From NCBI RefSeq assembly GCF_022919135.1, contig NZ_CP095049.1:5899001-5963000 (forward strand): a stretch of DNA of 64,000 bases. Direction: 5' to 3'. The first letter of the stretch is position 1. The number at the start of each line of letters is the position of its first letter. The notes beneath the pieces were generated by a model. That model had not been told where the DNA came from. It did not search any database and worked only from the letters and a program-made list of their open reading frames with translations. Below, one piece after another: positions 42,764 to 51,815 of the stretch. The position numbers were made by a program, and so were the translations under genes. Source of the stretch: Hymenobacter cellulosivorans. GTDB lineage: Bacteria; Bacteroidota; Bacteroidia; Cytophagales; Hymenobacteraceae.

Positions 42764-43522
42764 TTAGTGCTGCAGAATACCGCGGCCTAGGTCCCATTGT
42801 TTGGGAGTGGCCGCTAGGGCTTCGGGCGTGGCGGGTCCGTAGTGCTCCAGGTAGTAGTTGCAGAAGCCTTTCAACGGGCAATTAGGGCAGTCGGGTTTGG
42901 TAAAAAAGCAGATGTGCTGCCCGTGCCAATAGTTGTGCTTATGAAAGTTGAGCAGCACTAAGGCATCCTTGGGCAGCTGCGCCAAAAGCACCTGATGCGC
43001 TTTTTCCACTGATACTTTCGGCCCGATCATGCCCACGCGCTGGGCTACCCGGTGCACGTGCGTATCGACGGGCAGCACCGGCTTCTGGTAGTTGAAGAGT
43101 AATACCAACGAGGCAGTCTTTAACCCAATACCTGGCATATTGGTTAGCCATTCCAATCCCTTCTCGACCGGCCACTCGGCCAGGAAATCGAGCGTAAAAC
43201 TGCCCTGCTCCTCCTTGATGCGGCGCAGAATCTCCTGGATGCGGGGAGCTTGCGTGTCGGGCCAGCGGGTGGTACGAATGGCATGCGCTAAGTCGACCGT
43301 GGGCACGGCCAGCACACCTTCCCAATCCCCAAAAGCCTCCAGCATCCGGTCGTAGGCCAGTTCCTCGTCGTGGTGGGTCGTGCGGTGCGAAAGCAGCGTG
43401 CTGATTAGCTCCCGCATGGGCGTGCGACGTGGCTTAGGGTCCAGAGGCCCGAAAAACTCATTTAAAATCACGTGGTCCTGCCAAGTCTTGTCGGCGGCGG
43501 GCAGCGAATAGGCATCAGTCAT
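42764..43522 (-). CDS. nth: Endonuclease III-like DNA glycosylase
   Basis: A 252-residue HhH-GPD base-excision repair enzyme. The helix-hairpin-helix and lysine are in MPGIGLKTASLVLLF, the catalytic aspartate in VLPVDTHVHRVAQRVG, and the Fe-S loop CFFTKPDCPNCPLKGFC has the C-x6-C-x2-C-x5-C spacing of endonuclease III. It would excise oxidised pyrimidines and nick AP sites. The ATG at 43522 is preferred over a longer frame that begins in the preceding terminator. The N-terminal 30 residues are longer than in E. coli Nth, which is 211 residues. Confidence 0.9.
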   Translation of the reverse strand: MTDAYSLPAADKTWQDHVILNEFFGPLDPKPRRTPMRELISTLLSHRTTHHDEELAYDRMLEAFGDWEGVLAVPTVDLAHAIRTTRWPDTQAPRIQEILRRIKEEQGSFTLDFLAEWPVEKGLEWLTNMPGIGLKTASLVLLFNYQKPVLPVDTHVHRVAQRVGMIGPKVSVEKAHQVLLAQLPKDALVLLNFHKHNYWHGQHICFFTKPDCPNCPLKGFCNYYLEHYGPATPEALAATPKQWDLGRGILQH

Positions 43523-43611
43523 GTCTGGTTGTACCGCTCCAGCTCCGACGGGGTTGCCCTGCAAGGGTCCATAGATGGTTTTACCGGCAGTTACAGTTCG
43601 GTTTCGGGCAC

Positions 43612-43644
43612 AAAAAAAGGCGGCACCCGAGGGCACCGCCTTTT
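43612..43644 (-). terminator. Rho-independent terminator of the OmpA gene
   Basis: AAAAGGCGG (43615-43623) pairs with CCGCCTTTT (43636-43644); A7 on the plus strand provides the minus-strand T tract. Confidence 0.88.
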
Positions 43645-43665
43645 CAAATTTGACAGCGTAAGTGC

Positions 43666-44376
43666 TTAGATAGTGCCTTTTTCGGCAGCCTTCTTCAGCT
43701 TTTCGTTAGCGAAGATGGCAACTTCCACGCGGCGGTTAGCAATCCGGCCAGCTTCGGTCGAGTTGTCGGCTACCGGCTGCTTCGAGCCGTAACCCGTTAC
43801 CGTGAAGCGCGAAGCATCTACCCCTTGCTGCTGAGCGTAGTTAGCTACAGCCTGAGCCCGGCGCTGCGACAGAGGATCGTTGACGGCATCCGAACCGCTA
43901 GTGTCGGTGTGGCCTTCCACGATTACGTTCGTGTCATTGTACTTGATGAGGGTCTTAGCCAACTCAGCAATGTTCTCCTGGGCCGTCGAGGTCAGAGCAG
44001 CCGAGTTCTTGGCGAACAGCAGGCCCGAATCGAAGGTAATTTTGATGCCTTCACCAACCCGCTCTACCCGGGCACCAGCCATCTCACGCTTCAGCTCAGC
44101 AGCCTGCTTGTCCATGCGACGACCGATCAGGGCACCAGCACCACCACCCACGGCAGCACCGATAATTGCGCCTTTGGCCGTACCCGACTTACCACCAATT
44201 ACACGGCCCAGTACGGCACCACCAGCGGCACCACCCAAACCACCGATAATAGCGCCTTTAGCCGTTTTGCTCCAAGGCTTTTTCTCCGTGGGAGTCGTCG
44301 TCTGAGCCTGGGCATAGTTGGTGCCCAGCAGCAACACTGCCATCATGAATGCGATATACGAACGAAGGGTTTTCAT
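43666..44376 (-). CDS. OmpA family protein with glycine-zipper
   Basis: A 236-residue envelope protein: signal peptide MKTLRSYIAFMMAVLLLGTN cut after AQAQ, a glycine-zipper segment (about 40-85, AIIGGLGGAAGGAVLGRVIG and AIIGAAVGGGAGALIGRRMD), and an OmpA peptidoglycan-binding domain (about 110-225, VIVEGHTDTSGSDAVNDPLS, QRRAQAVANYAQQQGVDASR, ANRRVEVAIF). It is a paralogue of the gene at 44838-45578. It likely anchors the envelope to the wall. The ATG at 44376 begins the signal peptide; the frame extends upstream without support. Confidence 0.92.
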   Translation of the reverse strand: MKTLRSYIAFMMAVLLLGTNYAQAQTTTPTEKKPWSKTAKGAIIGGLGGAAGGAVLGRVIGGKSGTAKGAIIGAAVGGGAGALIGRRMDKQAAELKREMAGARVERVGEGIKITFDSGLLFAKNSAALTSTAQENIAELAKTLIKYNDTNVIVEGHTDTSGSDAVNDPLSQRRAQAVANYAQQQGVDASRFTVTGYGSKQPVADNSTEAGRIANRRVEVAIFANEKLKKAAEKGTI

Positions 44377-44781
44377 CTTGTAAGGAGTTTGTGTTTTTGG
44401 TGTGATGTAAATATGCAGAGGTTTTTCTTTTGAAAAACGAACACCCGCTTTTACCAGCGAGCTTGATCGTTTGCTGTTAAGCATTTTGCAATCCCCTTGC
44501 CAAACTGTGGCACGAGCCGAAAAAAAGTTTAAAAACTGCTATTAGAGCCTACTAAGAGGCTTTTAGAGAAGCTAAATTGTTTTGCATAACGCCAAACAAT
44601 GAGAAGTTATTGCAAGCTGCAGCTTATTTAAACCCACTCTTTTATTCCTAGCCTACAATTATTTATTTTAACATAAATCTATTTTCTACAACTCCTTACT
44701 GATTCAAACTAATTAGTCTGAATTTATCTTACTCAACAAGCAAAGCATTATGGGCTGGTTACCGTCTAAAAAAAGAAATTA
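44377..44781. other. AT-rich spacer between two OmpA paralogues
   Basis: About 400 bases, distinctly AT-rich from 44520. It should hold the promoter of the 43666 gene, but no TAnnTTTG in the correct orientation was found. No ORF of note. Confidence 0.5.
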
Positions 44782-44814
44782 AAAAAGGCCGCACCAGAGT
44801 GGTGCGGCCTTTTT
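44782..44814 (-). terminator. Rho-independent terminator
   Basis: AAAAAGGCCGCACC (44782-44795) pairs with GGTGCGGCCTTTTT (44801-44814) after the second OmpA paralogue. Confidence 0.9.
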
Positions 44815-44837
44815 ATCTCGAAGCTTTACTTATCAGC

Positions 44838-45578
44838 TTACAGGGTGCCGTTTTCGGCAGCCTTCTTCATTTTCTCGTTGGCGAAAATGGCTACCTCTAC
44901 GCGGCGGTTAGCCTGCTTGCCTTCGGCCGTGGTATTGTCGGCTACGGGCTGCGACGAGCCATATCCTTTCGTCTGAACGCGGGAAGCATCAACCCCTTGG
45001 CCAATGGTGTAGTTGGCTACAGCCTGAGCCCGGCGCTCCGACAGCGGCTGGTTGATGGCATCCGAACCAGAATTGTCGGTGTGGCCTTCTACAATAACGT
45101 TGGTGTCGGGATACTTCTTCAGCACTTCAGCCATTTTGGTGATTTCGCTTTGCGAAGCGGCCCGCAGGTCAGACTTGTTGGTATCGAACAGGATGCCCGA
45201 GTCGAAGGTAATTTTGATACCCTCGCCTACCCGCTCAACGCGGGCGTTTTTCATGTCGCGCTGCAGTTCTTCGGCCTGCTTGTCCATTTTGCGGCCAATC
45301 AGAGCACCGCCGGTACCACCGACAGCAGCACCAATGATAGCCCCAGCAGCAGTACCATTTTTACCACCGATTACGCGGCCCAGTACGGCACCGGCAGCAG
45401 CACCGGCACCGGCACCAATCAGGCCACCTTTGGCCGTTTTGCTCATACCAGTTTTACGGGCGCCCGTGCCGTTGTTCGTAGAAAGGTCGGGCTGGCTGGC
45501 GGGCTGCGATGAGGCGCAGGAGCCGAGGAACATGGTCAGGGCCATGAACAGAGCCAGAAGGGATTTAGGAGATTTCAT
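44838..45578 (-). CDS. OmpA family lipoprotein with glycine-zipper
   Basis: A 246-residue lipoprotein: MKSPKSLLALFMALTMFLGSC gives an L-G-S-C lipobox. It then repeats the organisation of its downstream paralogue: glycine-zipper (LIGAGAGAAAGAVLGRVIGG, AIIGAAVGGTGGALIGRKMD) and OmpA domain (VIVEGHTDNSGSDAINQPLS, ERRAQAVANYTIGQGVDASR). The two differ mainly at the N-terminus, one lipid-anchored and the other not. Gene duplication with divergent anchoring is inferred. Confidence 0.92.
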   Translation of the reverse strand: MKSPKSLLALFMALTMFLGSCASSQPASQPDLSTNNGTGARKTGMSKTAKGGLIGAGAGAAAGAVLGRVIGGKNGTAAGAIIGAAVGGTGGALIGRKMDKQAEELQRDMKNARVERVGEGIKITFDSGILFDTNKSDLRAASQSEITKMAEVLKKYPDTNVIVEGHTDNSGSDAINQPLSERRAQAVANYTIGQGVDASRVQTKGYGSSQPVADNTTAEGKQANRRVEVAIFANEKMKKAAENGTL

Positions 45579-45663
45579 CAGAAGAGAATTGGTGGAAGGA
45601 AAAAAGAGCGGGTTTACTTAGCAATCCGGATGTGCTTACTTGACTTATTGGCAAAATGTTCGC

Positions 45664-45671
45664 CAAATATA
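45664..45671 (-). promoter_or_regulatory. -7 element for the OmpA lipoprotein gene
   Basis: The minus strand reads TATATTTG, a full TAnnTTTG, about 86 bases upstream of the ATG at 45578. Confidence 0.5.
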
Positions 45672-45728
45672 GACAGCAGCCTATACGAAGCTGAACAACT
45701 GTTTATTTTTTTCGCCGAGAGCAAGAAG

Positions 45729-45769
45729 AAAGCCCGCTCAACGCACCTGTTGTACGTTAAACGGGCTTT
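45729..45769 (-). terminator. Hairpin terminator of accD
   Basis: AAAGCCCG (45729-45736) pairs with CGGGCTTT (45762-45769), with a further imperfect inner stem (TCAACG/CGTTAA). Lies 33 bases past the accD stop. Confidence 0.75.
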
Positions 45770-45801
45770 TTCCAAAAAGCTTGCCGAAAATGCCACCGGT
45801 G

Positions 45802-46686
45802 CTAGCCTAACGTAGGTTGGGGCTGAGGCACAGTGACTTCCGCAGGCCGCAACATGGTGAGCAAATCGGTGAGGCGCTGCTTAAGGTCTTTGCGGTCAAC
45901 GATAAAATCGAGGAAGCCGTGCTCCAGCACAAATTCGGAGCTCTGAAAATCCTTGGGCAGGTCCTTGCCGATGGTTTCCTTGATAACCCGGGGACCAGCA
46001 AAGCCGATCAGGGCCCCGGGCTCGGCAATGTTGAAGTCGCCGAGCATGGCGAAGGAAGCCGTAACGCCGCCCGTGGTAGGGTCAGTGAGCATGGAAATGT
46101 AGGGAATGCCAGCCTCCGACAGCAGCGCCAGCTTAGCGGAGGTTTTGGCCATCTGCATCAGCGAGTAGCCAGCCTCCATCATGCGCGCCCCACCCGATTT
46201 GGAAATCATCAGGAACGGAATGCGGTGTTGGCGGGCATAATCGATGGCGCGGGCAATTTTCTCACCTACCACCGAGCCCATGGAGCCACCGATAAATTTG
46301 AAGTCCATGCAGGCTACTACCAGTTCCAGGCCATTGAGGCGGCCATGGGCGGTGCGCACGGCATCTTTCAGGCCAGTGCTCTTCTGAGTGGCCGCCACGC
46401 GCTGCGGATACGCTTTGGTATCGACGAAATGGAGCGGGTCGCCGGAAGTCAGGTTCGCATCCAGCTCGGTAAACTGGTTGTGGTCGAACAGAATTTCAAA
46501 GTACTCGGCCGAGTCGACCCGGTCGTGGTGGTTGCATTTGGCGCAGGTATAGAGCAGCCGTTTGTGCTCGGCCATGGTAGCCACCGTTTTGCACTCGGGG
46601 CACTTATACCACAGACCGTCGGGCGTCTCCTTCTTCTGCTCCGTCGGGGTGACGATGCCTTTCTCTACGCGCTTAAACCAAGACAT
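45802..46686 (-). CDS. accD: Acetyl-CoA carboxylase carboxyltransferase beta subunit
   Basis: The 294-residue beta subunit transfers carboxyl from biotin to acetyl-CoA in fatty acid synthesis. It starts [20 protein letters not shown] and has the zinc ribbon CPEC...CAKC (about 28-50). The carboxyltransferase core includes [60 protein letters not shown] and [11 protein letters not shown]. The ATG at 46686 matches the family start; a longer frame with MTSA or further upstream is not needed. It is not next to accA here, as is common in bacteria. Confidence 0.97.
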   Translation of the reverse strand: MSWFKRVEKGIVTPTEQKKETPDGLWYKCPECKTVATMAEHKRLLYTCAKCNHHDRVDSAEYFEILFDHNQFTELDANLTSGDPLHFVDTKAYPQRVAATQKSTGLKDAVRTAHGRLNGLELVVACMDFKFIGGSMGSVVGEKIARAIDYARQHRIPFLMISKSGGARMMEAGYSLMQMAKTSAKLALLSEAGIPYISMLTDPTTGGVTASFAMLGDFNIAEPGALIGFAGPRVIKETIGKDLPKDFQSSEFVLEHGFLDFIVDRKDLKQRLTDLLTMLRPAEVTVPQPQPTLG

Positions 46687-46718
46687 TGCGGAAGTCATTC
46701 TTAGATAGTGGGAAGCTG

Positions 46719-46749
46719 CAAAGTACGACAAGTAACGGCCTATGGCCAA
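46719..46749 (-). promoter_or_regulatory. Candidate promoter of accD
   Basis: On the minus strand TTGG (CAA at 46747-46749) is followed after 21 bases by TACTTTGC (TACTTTG, CAAAGTA at 46719-46725), 33 bases from the ATG. A second match, TACCTTTG, is at 46783-46790. Confidence 0.5.
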
Positions 46750-46842
46750 TACAGGGGGTACTTTCAGCGAGTGTGTGGTTGGCAAAGGTAAGGCAGCCGC
46801 CCGATTACATTGCTATGTGCCGGGCGGCGGGCTTCCGGGCTT

Positions 46843-46935
46843 TTACGCAAGCGTAATCGTTTGGTCGAGGCAAGTGTCCTGAATGGCATGGAGCAGCGCC
46901 TGGGTTTCGGCGCCTGGAGCAAGAGAAGCGGCCAT
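46843..46935 (-). CDS. Possible 30-codon small ORF upstream of accD
   Basis: ATG at 46935 to TAA at 46843 encodes 30 residues beginning MAASLAPGAETQ. It has a promoter-like TATATTTG 37 bases upstream (46972-46979) and a hairpin GCCGCCCG/CGGGCGGC (46796-46828) after it. Conservation is unknown, so coding is only suggested. The remainder of the 46687-47104 spacer holds these signals and no other gene. Confidence 0.25.
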   Translation of the reverse strand: MAASLAPGAETQALLHAIQDTCLDQTITLA

Positions 46936-46971
46936 AGGGGTACTTAGGAAAGAGAAATACGAAAACCTAAC

Positions 46972-46979
46972 CAAATATA
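46972..46979 (-). promoter_or_regulatory. Promoter-like -7 element
   Basis: The minus strand reads TATATTTG. It would drive the small ORF and possibly accD further down. Confidence 0.4.
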
Positions 46980-47104
46980 GGTCGAAAAACCGACGGTGGC
47001 GGGCTGTGACTGGCAGATCCGGCCGAGCCTCGCTACCTTGCCGCGGGGATGCTGATTGACTACGAAAGCAGACCCTGTTTGTGCTTATTTAAGATAATAC
47101 CTGC

Positions 47105-48121
47105 GTGAAAAAAACTTCTTCTTTCCTGCTGGGCCTGGCTGTGCTGGCGGGCACGACGCTGCCGGGCTGCGTGGCGTCCAAAAAATACGACGACCTGCGC
47201 GCCCGGCAGCAAGCCACTGAGCAGGGCAAGGCCGAAGCCGAGCGCCAGCAGCGGCAGGCTGTGGCCGAGCTGAAAAAAACCACCGATGAGCTCACCGAAA
47301 TGCGCCTGGCCAACAAGCGCCTCACGGAGGATTCGGCCCAGACTGGCAATGCCCTGCGCCGCACCCGCTCGCTCTACACCCAACTCACCGACAGCTACGA
47401 CAAACTACTCAAAAACAGCGACCGGGCCATGGCCGATAAGTCGGCCGACTACAACAAAGTAGCCAAGGACCTAGCCCGCCGCGAGGCTGAGCTGGGCGAG
47501 CTGGATACCAACCTGCGCCGCAGTAAAGCCGATATCGACAAGCTGAATGTTGACCTGAAGGTGCGCGAAGCCAAGCTGGCCGAGCTGACCCAGGCTCTGG
47601 CCGATAAGGACAAAGCCGTGAATGACCTGCGGGCCAGCGTGAGCAACGCCCTACGCGGCTTCCAGGGTACCGATCTGCAAGTAAAAATGAAGGACGGCAA
47701 GGTGTACGTGTCCCTGTCGGAGCAGCTGCTGTTCAAGACGGGCTCGACTAAAGTGGACCCCAAGGGCCAGGAGGCCCTGAAGCAGCTGGCGGCGGTGCTC
47801 AAAACCCAGCCCGATGTGAACGTGGTGGTGGAAGGCCACACCGACAACGTACCCTTCAATCGGCCCACGGCCGCCATGCAGGACAACTGGGATTTGAGCG
47901 TGCTGCGGGCCACCGAAATTGCCCGCCTCATTACGAGCGGCGGCGTGGAGCCCCAGCGGATTACGGCCTCAGGCCGCAGCCAATACATTCCGGTAGTCCA
48001 AAACGACTCGCCGGGCAACAAAGCCCTGAACCGCCGCACCGAAATTATCCTGACGCCCAAGCTCAATGAGCTGCTCAAGATTCTGGACTCGAACTCGACT
48101 TCGGCAACTTCCGGTAAATAA
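47105..48121 (+). CDS. OmpA family lipoprotein with long coiled coil
   Basis: A 338-residue envelope protein. The start GTG at 47105 gives MKKTSSFLLGLAVLAGTTLP then G-C, a lipobox at Cys22. A helical coiled-coil region (about 30-195) is rich in Lys, Glu and Leu; the OmpA domain follows (about 205-330) with VVVEGHTDNVPFNRPTAAMQ, LSVLRATEIARLITSGGVEP and LNRRTEIILTPK. The OmpA part is closest to the MotB-like branch by the NWDLSVLRA motif, but lacks the MotB membrane plug. It probably spans from outer membrane to wall. A UUCG-type terminator ends the gene. Confidence 0.92.
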   Translation: MKKTSSFLLGLAVLAGTTLPGCVASKKYDDLRARQQATEQGKAEAERQQRQAVAELKKTTDELTEMRLANKRLTEDSAQTGNALRRTRSLYTQLTDSYDKLLKNSDRAMADKSADYNKVAKDLARREAELGELDTNLRRSKADIDKLNVDLKVREAKLAELTQALADKDKAVNDLRASVSNALRGFQGTDLQVKMKDGKVYVSLSEQLLFKTGSTKVDPKGQEALKQLAAVLKTQPDVNVVVEGHTDNVPFNRPTAAMQDNWDLSVLRATEIARLITSGGVEPQRITASGRSQYIPVVQNDSPGNKALNRRTEIILTPKLNELLKILDSNSTSATSGK

Positions 48122-48182
48122 GCTATTTACAAGGGTTGCTTCCAAGCTGGATATATAGTACTTTCAGGGTATATTTTTTACC

Positions 48183-48210
48183 AAAGCAGCCTTCGGGCTG
48201 CTTTCTTTTT
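48183..48210 (+). terminator. UUCG-tetraloop terminator
   Basis: AAAGCAGCC (48183-48191), loop TTCG, GGCTGCTTT (48196-48204), then C and T5. Confidence 0.9.
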
Positions 48211-48251
48211 GTCGCCCATTTCTTTCTATAGTTTCACTATTACCCACCTTT

Positions 48252-49805
48252 ATGCGTCCAAGATTCCCACTCTCGCTTTTGCTTATTGCTATAATCTGGC
48301 TTAGCAATACGGCCACAACTTATGCCAGCCATATTCTGGGTGGCGAGTTGCTGTATGAATACACTGGCAACCTTGCCCGCCCGAATGAATACAAGGTGAC
48401 GGCCCGGTTGTATCAGGAGTACCTCCAGACCAACATTGAGTCTACGCGTCCTACGCTGACGGTGACCAAGGGTAATTGTTCAATAAATGCTGAGCGTTTC
48501 TCGACAGAGTTAACGCGCATTTCCCGAATTACTACTTCCCCGCTGGGCTGCACGGGCGACTTTAGCTACCTGATAACCGTTTTTGAAGGCACTGTGCAAT
48601 TGCCCCCGGGCGTCTGGACGCTGAGCTTGAATGAAGAGAACCGCTCATTTGGTATGCGCAATATTGAGCGTTCCGAAGATAGGGGTTTTCATATAGAATC
48701 CTTCCTGGATAACACTTCCCAGCTCGTTAACAACTCCCCTAAGTTTACGTCCTTTACTCTGCCTTACCTATGTGCCAGCCAGCCGCACCGCTACAGCTTT
48801 ACGGCCTTTGATGTGGATGGCGACTCTTTAGCTTACCAATCCGTGCAGCCCCAGGCTGGCAACGGCCAGCAAACCTTCTGCGGCTTTCCCATCCCTTACA
48901 CCAGTTACGAAGCGGGGGTATTGCAGGACCCGGTTAGTGGTCAGACGGTAAACTACCCCGCCCGGACGTATTCGCCTGAAAACCCACTATTCTCCTTCCA
49001 AATTGGGAATGGTGTGGCAACGCCCTTTTTCCAACTTAACGCGGCTACCGGAGAGCTAGAGGCTTTTCCGGTTATCAGCAAGGTTGGGCCTTATGTGGTG
49101 GCCGTCCGCGTAAATGAGTTCCGAAAGTTAAACGGCAGCTGGGTCAAGATTGGCAGTGTGACGCGGGACGTAATATACTCCGTATTTGTGGGTAGTGGCA
49201 ACCGCAATCCGCGTGTGAGTGGCTTGCGGGTTGGCAACGGCCAATCCGCCCAGGCCCTCGATCAGCCCATTCGCGTAGCAGCGGGCCAGACGGTTTCGGT
49301 TACGCTCAACGCTACCGACCCCGACGCGGGCCAAACCGTGCGCTTCAGCAGTGATGCGGCCTCGGTAGTTCCGGGCGCTTCTTTTCAAACGACAGGAGCA
49401 ACTCAGGGTCTTCTCACCTGGGAGGTACCGGCTACCCTAAAGGCCGGCCGCTACTCCTTCAATGTCACCGTAGCCGATAATGGCTGCCCCCTTAATGGCA
49501 CCGAAGTCCGGACCATTACCTTCTTAGTCGGGTCGCCAACGTTGGCTGCTAAAGCTGCTCAACCCCATATTCTGACGGCCTTCCCCCTACCTTTCCACGA
49601 CCAAGTGCAGTTTCAGCTGGAAGCCCGCCGCACGCAGGCCGTCGTCGTTACCGATGAGTTGGGCCGCGAAGTAGCCCACCTGACCAGCCGCCCCGACGGC
49701 CTAGTGGTATGGCAGCCAACGGCGACGGTGCCGGCCGGTCTATATTTTGCTCGCAGCATCGACGGTCGGCAAGTAGCGCGTCTGTTACGCTCGGCTGCTC
49801 AGTAA
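48252..49805 (+). CDS. Secreted protein with probable T9SS tail
   Basis: A 517-residue extracellular protein. Signal peptide ends near residue 25 (TTYASH), and the following HILGGELLYEYTGN resembles the N-terminus of large Cytophagales surface proteins (HIVGGE). Middle part has beta-sandwich segments including a cadherin/Ig-like region (about 325-425, VSVTLNATDPDAGQTVRFSS, SFNVTVADNGCPLN). The C-terminal about 75 residues (ILTAFPLPFHDQVQFQLEAR, GLYFARSIDGRQVARLL) look like a type A T9SS sorting domain. It would be exported and attached at the cell surface. Its ligand or role is unknown. Confidence 0.85.
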   Translation: MRPRFPLSLLLIAIIWLSNTATTYASHILGGELLYEYTGNLARPNEYKVTARLYQEYLQTNIESTRPTLTVTKGNCSINAERFSTELTRISRITTSPLGCTGDFSYLITVFEGTVQLPPGVWTLSLNEENRSFGMRNIERSEDRGFHIESFLDNTSQLVNNSPKFTSFTLPYLCASQPHRYSFTAFDVDGDSLAYQSVQPQAGNGQQTFCGFPIPYTSYEAGVLQDPVSGQTVNYPARTYSPENPLFSFQIGNGVATPFFQLNAATGELEAFPVISKVGPYVVAVRVNEFRKLNGSWVKIGSVTRDVIYSVFVGSGNRNPRVSGLRVGNGQSAQALDQPIRVAAGQTVSVTLNATDPDAGQTVRFSSDAASVVPGASFQTTGATQGLLTWEVPATLKAGRYSFNVTVADNGCPLNGTEVRTITFLVGSPTLAAKAAQPHILTAFPLPFHDQVQFQLEARRTQAVVVTDELGREVAHLTSRPDGLVVWQPTATVPAGLYFARSIDGRQVARLLRSAAQ

Positions 49806-49826
49806 TACATTGTTCAATCAGCAAGG

Positions 49827-49864
49827 AGGGCGGGTTTCCTACGTAAGGAAATCCGCCCTTTTGT
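49827..49864 (+). terminator. Rho-independent terminator
   Basis: AGGGCGGGTTTCCT (49827-49840) pairs with AGGAAATCCGCCCT (49846-49859) with one G-T pair, followed by T's. Confidence 0.85.
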
Positions 49865-49954
49865 ATGGTAGAGGGGTTGCCGTTAACCCAGTTTCTCAAG
49901 CTATGCACGGGCAGCGGTTCCGCTTCCCGAATTTAATTCAGGCAGGAAACCACC

Positions 49955-50938
49955 CTAGTGCCGCCACCACTGCCCCGGTAACGGCCCGGCCGCTACTTCC
50001 ACCCGCTGGCCGGGCGCGGGCAGCAACAGTGGTACCTCGGGGCCAGCGGCGGCCACCAGGCGCTCGGCGGGCTCGGTCCAGGCATGGAAAGCCAGGTTGA
50101 ACGTGGCCCAGTGCAACGGCAAAAACGCCCCACCACCCAGAGCCCGGTGCGCCGCCAGGGCGTGGTCGGGGCCCATGTGAATATCGGCCCACAGCTCGTC
50201 GTAAGCCCCGACTTCCAGCATCACCAGATCAAATGGTCCGTAGGCCGCCCCGATTTCCCGGAACCCGGCTTCGTATGGGCCGGAGTCGCCGCCGAAAAAG
50301 GCGCGGTGCGTGGGGCCCAGCAAGCACCAAGAGGCCCAGAGCGTATTGTCGCGGGTGAGGCGGCGACCTGAAAAGTGCCGGGCCGGCGTAGCCACCAGTG
50401 TGTGCGTGGAGCCCAGCGTTGCCTCCTGCCACCAGTCCAGCTCGGTTATCTGGCCGGTCGGCACGCCCCAGCGGCGCAGGTGCCCACCCACGCCGAGCGG
50501 GCAAAAGAAGGGCACACCCGTGCGCCCCAACTCCCGAATGGCGTCTTTGTCGAGGTGGTCGTAATGGTCGTGGGATAACACGACGGCGTCGAGCAGGGGT
50601 AATTCGGCCAGTTGAAGCGGGGGCGAGAAAAAGCGTTTAGGCCCGGCCATACTCAGCGGCGAAGCCCGCAGCCGCCACACCGGGTCGGTCAGAATCCGCT
50701 TGCCGTCCAGCTCGACCAGCGTCGAGGAATGGCCAAACCACGTCACGCGCAGAGCGGTGGCGGGCACGGGCTCGGCCAGCGCCGCCACGTCGGCCCGAAA
50801 CGGCCCCAGCGGCTTTTTGGGCTCCCGCTCCTCCGTGCCACGCAGCCAGCGGCTCATCATCCGGCCGTAGTCCATCGACATGCCCGTGGGAATAGAATTC
50901 AGGTACTTTTTGCCGGTAAACTGCGAGGCGGTTTTCAT
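49955..50938 (-). CDS. Metallo-beta-lactamase fold hydrolase (NAPE-PLD/UlaG-like)
   Basis: A 327-residue MBL-fold protein. The dinuclear metal motif is VVLSHDHYDHLDKDAI, with further ligands in ATPARHFSGR, FFGGDSGPY and PLHWATFNLAFHAW. The opening VTWFGHSSTLVELDGKRILT is typical of the UlaG/NAPE-PLD branch. Related proteins hydrolyse N-acyl phosphatidylethanolamine or phosphoesters; the substrate here is unknown. The N-terminal segment YLNSIPTGMSMDYGRMM resembles the NAPE-PLD-like lead helix. It is minus-strand, with no close partner. Confidence 0.9.
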   Translation of the reverse strand: MKTASQFTGKKYLNSIPTGMSMDYGRMMSRWLRGTEEREPKKPLGPFRADVAALAEPVPATALRVTWFGHSSTLVELDGKRILTDPVWRLRASPLSMAGPKRFFSPPLQLAELPLLDAVVLSHDHYDHLDKDAIRELGRTGVPFFCPLGVGGHLRRWGVPTGQITELDWWQEATLGSTHTLVATPARHFSGRRLTRDNTLWASWCLLGPTHRAFFGGDSGPYEAGFREIGAAYGPFDLVMLEVGAYDELWADIHMGPDHALAAHRALGGGAFLPLHWATFNLAFHAWTEPAERLVAAAGPEVPLLLPAPGQRVEVAAGPLPGQWWRH

Positions 50939-51014
50939 GCGGGAAGAGATAAGAAGAATCCGAATACTGCTGCCTTAGACGAGCGGCTGGGCCGGATACT
51001 TTACTCACCCCACT

Positions 51015-51707
51015 TTATTTCAGCGCCGTTCGTACCACTGGCAGGGCCTGCTGCACCCAGAGCTGCATCTGCCGGCCTGAGTAGTGGAGGCCGTCGGGAG
51101 CAAATTGGGTGGCATCGCCCGCGGCAGCTCGGGTGGCGGAAGTCACGTCAACGAACACGACTCCGGCCTGCTGGCACTCGTCGCGCGCTACGGCGTTGAA
51201 CTGGTCGATTTCCCGACTGATCTGGGCCTGATCGTAGGACTGGCCAAAGGGGGAACGGCCCCAGTCCGGAATCGACAGCACAAAGACCCGCCCCGGTCGG
51301 TTGCCAGCAAGCCCGGTGGCCGTGCCCAGCAATTGCCGAAACTCGGTGCGGTACGTGGCCTGGGGCTGCCCCCGAAATTGGTTGTTCACCCCAATCATCA
51401 AGGACACCAGGTCGTAGGTTTTCTGAATATTGGCCGCCTCAATAGCCCGTTGCAGCTCGGAAGTGGTCCAGCCGGTGCGGGCAATAATGACGGGCGAAGC
51501 CAAGCCGGCGGCCTGGGCCAGCTGCCTGCTCCACCGGTCGGCTTCAGCCACTCCCTGCCCGATGGTATACGAGTCGCCCAGGGCCAGATATGTACTGCCG
51601 GAGGCGGGAATATCCGTGCCCGGGCTGCTGCTGGGCATCGGCCGCTCAGCTTCATCCTGGGTACAACCAAAGCCGATGAAAAGGCACAGAAAAAGCAGCA
51701 GACGCAT
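51015..51707 (-). CDS. SGNH/GDSL hydrolase lipoprotein
   Basis: A 230-residue exported hydrolase: MRLLLFLCLFIGFGC is a lipoprotein-like signal (Cys15; the G-F-G before it is not textbook). Block I YLALGDSYTIGQGVAEADRW holds the nucleophile serine, block III LVSLMIGVNNQFRG the asparagine, and block V APDGLHYSGRQM the Asp-x-x-His pair. GVNN rather than GTND is common in this branch. Acyl-ester hydrolysis at the outer membrane is likely. The ATG at 51707 is chosen for the signal peptide. Confidence 0.9.
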   Translation of the reverse strand: MRLLLFLCLFIGFGCTQDEAERPMPSSSPGTDIPASGSTYLALGDSYTIGQGVAEADRWSRQLAQAAGLASPVIIARTGWTTSELQRAIEAANIQKTYDLVSLMIGVNNQFRGQPQATYRTEFRQLLGTATGLAGNRPGRVFVLSIPDWGRSPFGQSYDQAQISREIDQFNAVARDECQQAGVVFVDVTSATRAAAGDATQFAPDGLHYSGRQMQLWVQQALPVVRTALK

Positions 51708-51815
51708 AAGTAACAGAAAGAACCTCCCCCATATACGGCCGCAGCCGGCCCGCAGATTGGCCCCAGCTCTCAGCCGTGCCACCGCATAAAATTCACAGGA
51801 GCCCGGATAAAAATT

